The notes under the pieces: generated by a model
The model's database searches: none
What the model saw: the letters and a program-made list of their open reading frames with translations, nothing else
Told to the model about the DNA's origin: nothing
Shown here: positions 6,098-9,919 of the stretch, one piece after another
Numbering within the stretch: position 1 is the first letter of the stretch
How the letters are laid out: every line of letters starts with the position of its first letter
Position numbers and translations under genes: made by a program
DNA from: Burkholderiales bacterium
GTDB taxonomy: Bacteria; Pseudomonadota; Gammaproteobacteria; Burkholderiales; Burkholderiaceae_C
NCBI GenBank assembly: GCA_947458895.1
Contig: CANHBY010000015.1
Coordinates: forward strand, 1-9,919
DNA length: 9,919 nt
Direction: 5' to 3'

Positions 6098-7150
6098 ATG
6101 CCCACTTCTTCTATCCGGGCCTTCGGTGCGGCGGCTGTTGCTCTTCTTGGACTGCTGGGGCTGCTGGCCGGCCTGAATCGCGCGCCCCCAGCGGCGCAGG
6201 TGCCCGCAGCGGTACAGAGGCCACCTGGCCACCACCCCATCATCGTGCTCAACTCCCTGGACGCCAACATCAGCGTCATTGATCCCGTCAGCTTTGCCGA
6301 GATCAGGAGAATCCCAACGGGCAAAGAACCCCACCATCTCTACCTGGCACCCAACGAAAAAATCCTGCTGGTCGCCAACGCCGTAAGCGATTCATTCACC
6401 GTGATTGACCCGGCCACAGGCAACATCCAACGAACCATCACTGGCATCCCCGACCCCTACCAACTGCGGCTGTCTCCCGACATGCGTTACTTGGTGACGG
6501 CAGCCAACCGACTCAACCACATCTCGATCTACCGCTGGCAACCCACCAACGAGACCGAGCCGGTCAAATTGCTGGGGCGTGTCAATGCGCCCCGCACGCC
6601 AAGCCACTTGGCCATCAACAGCAAGAGCACGGTGACCTACTCATCACTACAAGATAGCGACGAGCTGATTGCCATCGATCTAGCCACCCAAAAAGTCCTT
6701 TGGAAAATCCCCGTTGGGAAAATGCCCGCCGACATTTTTCTCACCCCGGACGATCGACACCTGTTCGTCGCCCTGACCGGCGGAAAAGAAGTTGAGGTGT
6801 ATGACCTTTCCTTACCCACCCCTGCACTGATCAAGCGCATCCCCACTGGCGATGGCGCACACGCATTCCGTGCCCTTGGTGATACACGCCATGTGCTAGT
6901 GAGCAACCGCGCGGGGAACACCATCAGCCGAATCGACACCCAAACCATGACGGTCGTCGAAACTTACCCTGCGCCCGGCGGGCCAGATTGCATGGAGGTC
7001 CTGGCCGACGGCAAGACCCTGCTGGTCACCTCACGCTGGGCCCGCAAGCTGACCATGATCGACATGGAAAAAAAGCAGGTGGTGCGACAAGTCTCGGTGG
7101 GCCGCTCACCCCATGGAGTATGGACACTAAACCATGCACCACGGCAATAG
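6098..7150 (+). CDS. YncE-like beta-propeller protein, exported or anchored
   Basis: 350-residue protein made of repeated four-stranded blades of the YVTN/cytochrome-d1-like beta-propeller type. The blades can be followed through recurring units such as HHLYLAPNEKILLVAN, QLRLSPDMRYLVTAAN, DIFLTPDDRHLFVALTGG and CMEVLADGKTLLVTSR, each followed by a strand like FTVIDPATG, IAIDLATQ or LTMIDMEKKQ. A hydrophobic stretch at residues 9-26 after an Arg suggests a signal peptide or membrane anchor, placing the propeller in the periplasm. No heme-binding CXXCH motif or recognisable catalytic site is present, so it is probably a binding or scaffold protein; a lactonase-like activity cannot be excluded. 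The next gene starts inside its 3' end (17-base overlap), which implies a joint function. There is no clear Shine-Dalgarno sequence before its ATG. Confidence 0.85.
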   Translation: MPTSSIRAFGAAAVALLGLLGLLAGLNRAPPAAQVPAAVQRPPGHHPIIVLNSLDANISVIDPVSFAEIRRIPTGKEPHHLYLAPNEKILLVANAVSDSFTVIDPATGNIQRTITGIPDPYQLRLSPDMRYLVTAANRLNHISIYRWQPTNETEPVKLLGRVNAPRTPSHLAINSKSTVTYSSLQDSDELIAIDLATQKVLWKIPVGKMPADIFLTPDDRHLFVALTGGKEVEVYDLSLPTPALIKRIPTGDGAHAFRALGDTRHVLVSNRAGNTISRIDTQTMTVVETYPAPGGPDCMEVLADGKTLLVTSRWARKLTMIDMEKKQVVRQVSVGRSPHGVWTLNHAPRQ

Positions 7151-7955
7151 CACCTGGCGCAAAATCGACCGGCTGATTGCACGCCTCCTGCTGATCACCG
7201 CCCTGTTCGGCTTGGCGGCCTCAGCCCAGGCTCAATGCACTCAACCGGTCTACCTCACCATCGACACGGGCCATATGGGCGTGGCGACGCTGTTCAGCGA
7301 AGTTCTCCAGCGCCAAAAAGTACGCGCCACCTTTTTCATCGCCAACGAAAAAACCCTCACCGGAGGAAGCAGCCTCGATGACCAGTGGGCTCCGTGGTGG
7401 CGGGCGCGCGCAGCAGAGGGGCACGCTTTCGGGTCCCACACCTTCGACCACGCCTACTGGCTGGCCGACCTCCCGAGCGGTTTGCGCATCAAACCCAGCC
7501 AAGGCCCCCATGCTGGCAAGATTCAAGAATGGTCTGCCGCTCGCTATTGCGAGGAACTCAACCGTTCAGCTGAGCGCTTCAAGGAAATGACCGGCCAATC
7601 GATGCCGCGCCTTTTTCGTGCCCCTGGCGGGAAAACCTCACCGGCACTTCTAAAAGCAGCCGCATCTTGCGGCTACGTTCACGTTCCCTGGAGCCCCGCT
7701 GGCTTTCTCGGAGACGAATTACCCAGCGACCGCTACCCCAACGATCAACTCCTCCAACGCGCCCTGCGCGACATCCGTCCCGGAGACATCCTGCTCGCCC
7801 ATCTCGGCATTTGGTCGCGCCAAGACCCCTGGGCGCCTGTTGTTTTTGAGCCCCTGATTGAAGGACTCAAGGCCAAAGGCTATTGTTTTGCCACGCTACG
7901 CGATCATCCCATCTACGGCGCGGCATTCCGAGACACATCCGGCAAATCGAAATAA
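7134..7955 (+). CDS. Secreted polysaccharide deacetylase (NodB/CE4 family)
   Basis: 273-residue protein with a signal peptide (RLIARLLLITALFGLAASAQA, cleavage expected near residue 33) and a NodB homology domain, the fold of metal-dependent N- or O-deacetylases acting on chitin-like polymers, peptidoglycan or exopolysaccharide. Motifs: TIDTGH (42-47) in place of TFDDGP; the metal-binding SHTFDH (101-106, His102 and His106); RAPGG (162-166, family RxPxG); and LLAHLG (220-225) with the conserved late His. In motif 1 the catalytic-base Asp44 is kept, but the usual second Asp, a metal ligand, is Thr45. Bacillus PdaA also lacks that Asp (Asn there), so activity is not ruled out. An insert of about 30 residues follows the SHTFDH motif. 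The ATG lies inside the end of the yncE-like gene, and the desaturase gene follows after 11 bases. The substrate is unknown. Confidence 0.88.
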   Translation: MHHGNSTWRKIDRLIARLLLITALFGLAASAQAQCTQPVYLTIDTGHMGVATLFSEVLQRQKVRATFFIANEKTLTGGSSLDDQWAPWWRARAAEGHAFGSHTFDHAYWLADLPSGLRIKPSQGPHAGKIQEWSAARYCEELNRSAERFKEMTGQSMPRLFRAPGGKTSPALLKAAASCGYVHVPWSPAGFLGDELPSDRYPNDQLLQRALRDIRPGDILLAHLGIWSRQDPWAPVVFEPLIEGLKAKGYCFATLRDHPIYGAAFRDTSGKSK

Positions 7956-7966
7956 CCCCCCAGGCC

Positions 7967-8953
7967 ATGCTCGAAGATCTACTCCGACCTCTCAGCGAGG
8001 CCTTCGGCCAAGCCCAGCAAATGCTGTTCGAGGCGATGGTTCAGCCTTTGCTGTTCGGCCTTGGCTTCGGCAACCTGCTGGAACTTGCCTTTGAAGCCAC
8101 CGGTTGGCTGCTGGTCGGTTTGATCCAACTCGCCATCATGCTGCTGGTGCTGCGCCCCCTGGAGCGATGGCGGCCAGTCGAGGCCATCACTGACCTAGCG
8201 GCCGTCAGGGTTGATGTGCTCTACACCCTCATCCACCGCCTAGGCCTGTTCCGACTGGCCCTCTTTTTCACCATAGGCCCCTTTTGGGACACGCTCCTCG
8301 GTCAGTTGCGAATCTGGGGGCTACCGGCATGGCATCTGGACGCAGCCGTGGCCTCCTGGTGGCCAGGCATCACCGATTCAGCGCTGTTCGCTTTCGTGGC
8401 TTACCTGGTGGTATTGGATTTCGTCGGCTACTGGCTGCACCGCTTGCAGCATCAACTGCAGTGGTGGTGGAGCCTGCACGCCCTGCACCACAGCCAGCGC
8501 CAAATGACGATGTGGACCGACGACCGCAATCACCTGCTCGACACCCTGATCATGGACTGCTTCATGGTGATCATCGCGCGCCTCATCGGGATTCCCCCAG
8601 GCCAATTCGTGGCCATGGTTGCCCTGACCCAACTGCTTGAAAGCCTCTCTCACGCCAACCTCAAAGTGTGGTTTGGCCCTTGGCTTGAGCGCGTGCTGGT
8701 CAGCCCCCGGTTTCACCGTCTACACCACAGCGTCGGTCTGGGCCATGAATCCGAAGGCCGCGGAACCCTCGGTGGCCACAACTTCGCCGTCCTGTTTCCC
8801 ATCTGGGACATCCTGTTCGGCACCGCCAACTTCCAATACCGTTTCGACCCCACAGGCATTCGAGACCAACGGCCCCAAGACGGCGGGCGCGACTACGGCC
8901 GTGGCTTCTGGTCGCAGCAGTGGCTCGGGCTCAAGCGGGTGCTCTGGCGCTAA
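7967..8953 (+). CDS. Sterol desaturase / fatty acid hydroxylase family membrane protein
   Basis: Integral-membrane di-iron oxygenase family protein, 328 residues from the ATG at 7967. The histidine clusters that bind the two irons are complete: HRLQH (158-162), HALHH (171-175) and HRLHH (250-254), with additional conserved His189 (NH) and His229 (SHANL). Hydrophobic segments at about 44-64, 86-104, 137-157 and 195-225 fit a membrane-embedded fold with the His clusters on the cytoplasmic face. Members hydroxylate or desaturate lipids such as sterols, fatty acids, carotenoids or ornithine lipids; which applies here cannot be told. The start was chosen because it follows the deacetylase stop by 11 bases and has a weak AGG before it. 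An in-frame TTG at 7883 would add 28 residues of unlikely sequence. The last 14 residues contain three Trp. Confidence 0.9.
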   Translation: MLEDLLRPLSEAFGQAQQMLFEAMVQPLLFGLGFGNLLELAFEATGWLLVGLIQLAIMLLVLRPLERWRPVEAITDLAAVRVDVLYTLIHRLGLFRLALFFTIGPFWDTLLGQLRIWGLPAWHLDAAVASWWPGITDSALFAFVAYLVVLDFVGYWLHRLQHQLQWWWSLHALHHSQRQMTMWTDDRNHLLDTLIMDCFMVIIARLIGIPPGQFVAMVALTQLLESLSHANLKVWFGPWLERVLVSPRFHRLHHSVGLGHESEGRGTLGGHNFAVLFPIWDILFGTANFQYRFDPTGIRDQRPQDGGRDYGRGFWSQQWLGLKRVLWR

Positions 8954-8985
8954 TCTGACGCCTCTGCGCGCCGATCAACGTCAGA
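8954..8985 (+). other. Hairpin directly after the desaturase stop
   Basis: TCTGACG (8954-8960) and CGTCAGA (8979-8985) form a perfect 7-bp stem with an 18-base loop, starting on the base after the TAA. No run of T follows, so it is not a standard intrinsic terminator. The TGACG/CGTCA core recurs at 9031-9035 and 9060-9064, so its arms have other possible partners. Confidence 0.5.
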
Positions 8986-9023
8986 CGATAATCACCCCTC
9001 ATGGGCCCCTGCCTCGTCGTCCA

Positions 9024-9064
9024 CACCCTTCGTCAAAAGGGTGCCCCTGCGTCCCCTTTTGACG
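9024..9064 (+). promoter_or_regulatory. Two mutually exclusive hairpins in the trpG leader
   Basis: Hairpin 1 pairs CACCCTT (9024-9030) with AAGGGTG (9037-9043) around a six-base loop. Hairpin 2 pairs CGTCAAAAGGG (9031-9041) with CCCTTTTGACG (9054-9064), an 11-bp perfect stem with a 12-base loop. The loop and right arm of hairpin 1 are the left arm of hairpin 2, so only one can form at a time. This is the layout of an attenuator or antiterminator, but no U-run follows hairpin 2 and no Trp-codon-rich leader peptide lies next to it. The same 34-bp inverted repeat could instead be a DNA operator. The remainder of the gap, 9065-9127, holds no clear further element. Confidence 0.5.
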
Positions 9065-9127
9065 TCGATTCAATGCTGCAGGTGTGTAATGCCATTGAAC
9101 CAAGAATCCACCAGACAGAGCGATCCC

Positions 9128-9712
9128 ATGCTGCTAATGATCGACAACTACGACAGCTTCACCTACAACCTGGTGCAATACTTTGCCGAGCTAGGGCAAG
9201 AGGTCAAAGTCTTTCGCAACGACGAAATCACCCTCGAAGGCATCACCAACCTGCGCCCACGCAGCCTTGTGCTCTCACCCGGCCCCTGCTCTCCCGCTGA
9301 AGCCGGCATTTGCATCAGCGCAGTCCAGCATTTCATGGGCCAACTACCGATCCTGGGCGTGTGCCTGGGCCACCAAGCCATGGGTGCAGCACTTGGGGGC
9401 AACATCATCCGGGCTCAGCGGCAAATGCACGGCAAAACCAGCGTCATCAGCACCGACCAACGCGGCGTGTTCACCGGCCTGCCAGCCAGCTTTGATGTCA
9501 TCCGCTACCACTCACTGGCCATCGAGCGCAGCACCCTGCCGGCCGAACTCATCGTCACGGCCACCTCGGAAGACGGCGAAATCATGGGCGTCAGGCATCG
9601 GGACTTGGCGGGTACACCCACCCCCATGGAAGGCGTTCAATTCCACCCAGAGTCCATCCTGACCCAGCACGGCCACGCCATGCTCAAAAACTTTCTCGAC
9701 CTCAACCCCTGA
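9128..9712 (+). CDS. trpG: Anthranilate synthase component II, glutamine amidotransferase
   Basis: Class I glutamine amidotransferase that releases ammonia from glutamine for anthranilate synthase TrpE, the first step of tryptophan synthesis; such subunits often also serve as PabA for folate. The 194-residue length is standard. Seen: [19 protein letters not shown] at the start, the oxyanion region LSPGPCSP (49-56), the nucleophile in GVCLGHQ (Cys79), and FHPES (172-176) giving His173 and Glu175 of the triad. HGKTS (101-105) is typical of TrpG/PabA. The ATG at 9128 matches the family start. In-frame codons upstream (9041 GTG, 9089 ATG) would add residues without resemblance to the family. trpD follows after 49 bases. 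Unusually, the gene directly upstream is a lipid desaturase-type gene and not trpE. The Shine-Dalgarno sequence is weak. Confidence 0.95.
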   Translation: MLLMIDNYDSFTYNLVQYFAELGQEVKVFRNDEITLEGITNLRPRSLVLSPGPCSPAEAGICISAVQHFMGQLPILGVCLGHQAMGAALGGNIIRAQRQMHGKTSVISTDQRGVFTGLPASFDVIRYHSLAIERSTLPAELIVTATSEDGEIMGVRHRDLAGTPTPMEGVQFHPESILTQHGHAMLKNFLDLNP

Positions 9713-9748
9713 GCAGGCTCCTGCCGCCGCGCCATCCAGCCGCTCATC

Positions 9749-9753
9749 AAGGA
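9749..9753 (+). promoter_or_regulatory. Ribosome binding site of trpD
   Basis: AAGGA lies eight bases before the ATG at 9762, the best Shine-Dalgarno match in the window. It supports that start. Confidence 0.65.
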
Positions 9754-9761
9754 CGCCCCCG

Positions 9762-9919
9762 ATGACCCTCCCCCTGACCGACACCGAGGCTCTGAACCTC
9801 GTCATCGAGCAAAAAGAACTTCCGCACGACACCATGGTCTCTCTGATGAGGCGCATCATGGGCGGCGAAATGTCTGCCCCCATGATGGCCGCGCTGCTGG
9901 TTGCCTTGCGCATCAAGAA
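9762..9919 (+). CDS. trpD: Anthranilate phosphoribosyltransferase, 3' end missing
   Basis: Only the first 52 codons are present; the frame is open to the window end. The translated part is the N-terminal helical domain of anthranilate phosphoribosyltransferase, which joins anthranilate to PRPP. Recognisable elements are LVIEQKELPHDTM followed by LMRRIMGGEMSAPMMAALL and VALRIK, matching the helix bundle that forms the dimer contact and leads to the substrate site. The PRPP-binding glycine loop lies beyond the window. Position directly after trpG, with a good ribosome binding site, fits a trpGD(C) operon. Confidence 0.92.
   Translation, partial: MTLPLTDTEALNLVIEQKELPHDTMVSLMRRIMGGEMSAPMMAALLVALRIK

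Noticed and set aside
7883..7966. Upstream TTG start for the desaturase gene
   Set aside because: It would overlap the deacetylase by 73 bases and add 28 Arg/His-rich residues before the natural MLEDLL start.
9059..9090. Promoter for trpG: TTGACG with TGTAAT
   Set aside because: The boxes are decent individually but 20 bases apart, too long for a normal sigma-70 promoter; kept only as a remark in the leader finding.
9041..9127. Longer trpG starting at GTG 9041 or ATG 9089
   Set aside because: The family begins at the [11 protein letters not shown] block; the extra residues match nothing and cover the hairpin region.
9001..9300. ATG-started frame of 99 codons as a possible trp leader peptide
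   Set aside because: It has no Trp codons, runs far into trpG in another frame, and has no ribosome binding site that stands out.
9512..9916. 134-codon minus-strand frame across the trpG-trpD junction
   Set aside because: It is antisense to two confident genes and has no recognisable motifs.

Overview
This is a GC-rich (roughly 60%), tightly packed bacterial chromosome segment. Protein features such as a family 4 uracil-DNA glycosylase fused behind a Pro/Ala-rich arm, the tsaB-rimI-udg string, PBP1C, and trpG directly before trpD suggest a betaproteobacterium of the order Burkholderiales, perhaps Comamonadaceae. That placement is from recognition of protein style and gene order, not from a search. 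No RNA genes, insertion sequences, CRISPR arrays, phage genes or attachment sites were seen.

Layout. (1) 1-3702 is a cell-envelope block. The 3' part of pbpC (PBP1C, + strand, cut by the window start) runs into a convergent minus-strand pair, dacB (PBP4-type carboxypeptidase/endopeptidase) and a SemiSWEET sugar transporter. The pair is coupled by a one-base TGATG overlap. The two convergent stop codons are 4 bases apart and lie inside one 14-base perfect palindrome. (2) 3703-3875 is the divergent intergenic region between dacB and tsaB. It holds two adjacent 10-base palindromes and no convincing promoter. (3) 3876-5988 is a translationally coupled operon: tsaB (t6A tRNA modification), rimI (S18 N-acetyltransferase) and a family 4 [4Fe-4S] uracil-DNA glycosylase. 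(4) 6098-8953 is a second tight run: a secreted or membrane-anchored YncE-like beta-propeller, a secreted NodB/CE4 polysaccharide deacetylase overlapping it by 17 bases, and an integral-membrane sterol desaturase/fatty acid hydroxylase family protein 11 bases further on. This looks like a small envelope-modification module of unknown substrate. (5) 8954-9127 is a structured gap with several inverted repeats that can pair in alternative ways. It is followed by trpG (anthranilate synthase glutaminase subunit) and the start of trpD.

Most genes are housekeeping. The parts that deserve a second look are the yncE/deacetylase/desaturase module, including its variant deacetylase metal-site motif; the alternative-hairpin leader before trpG, with no trpE next to it; the SemiSWEET-dacB coupling; and long C/G homopolymers inside both penicillin-binding-protein genes. 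I did not find a clear defence system or other wholly new system.
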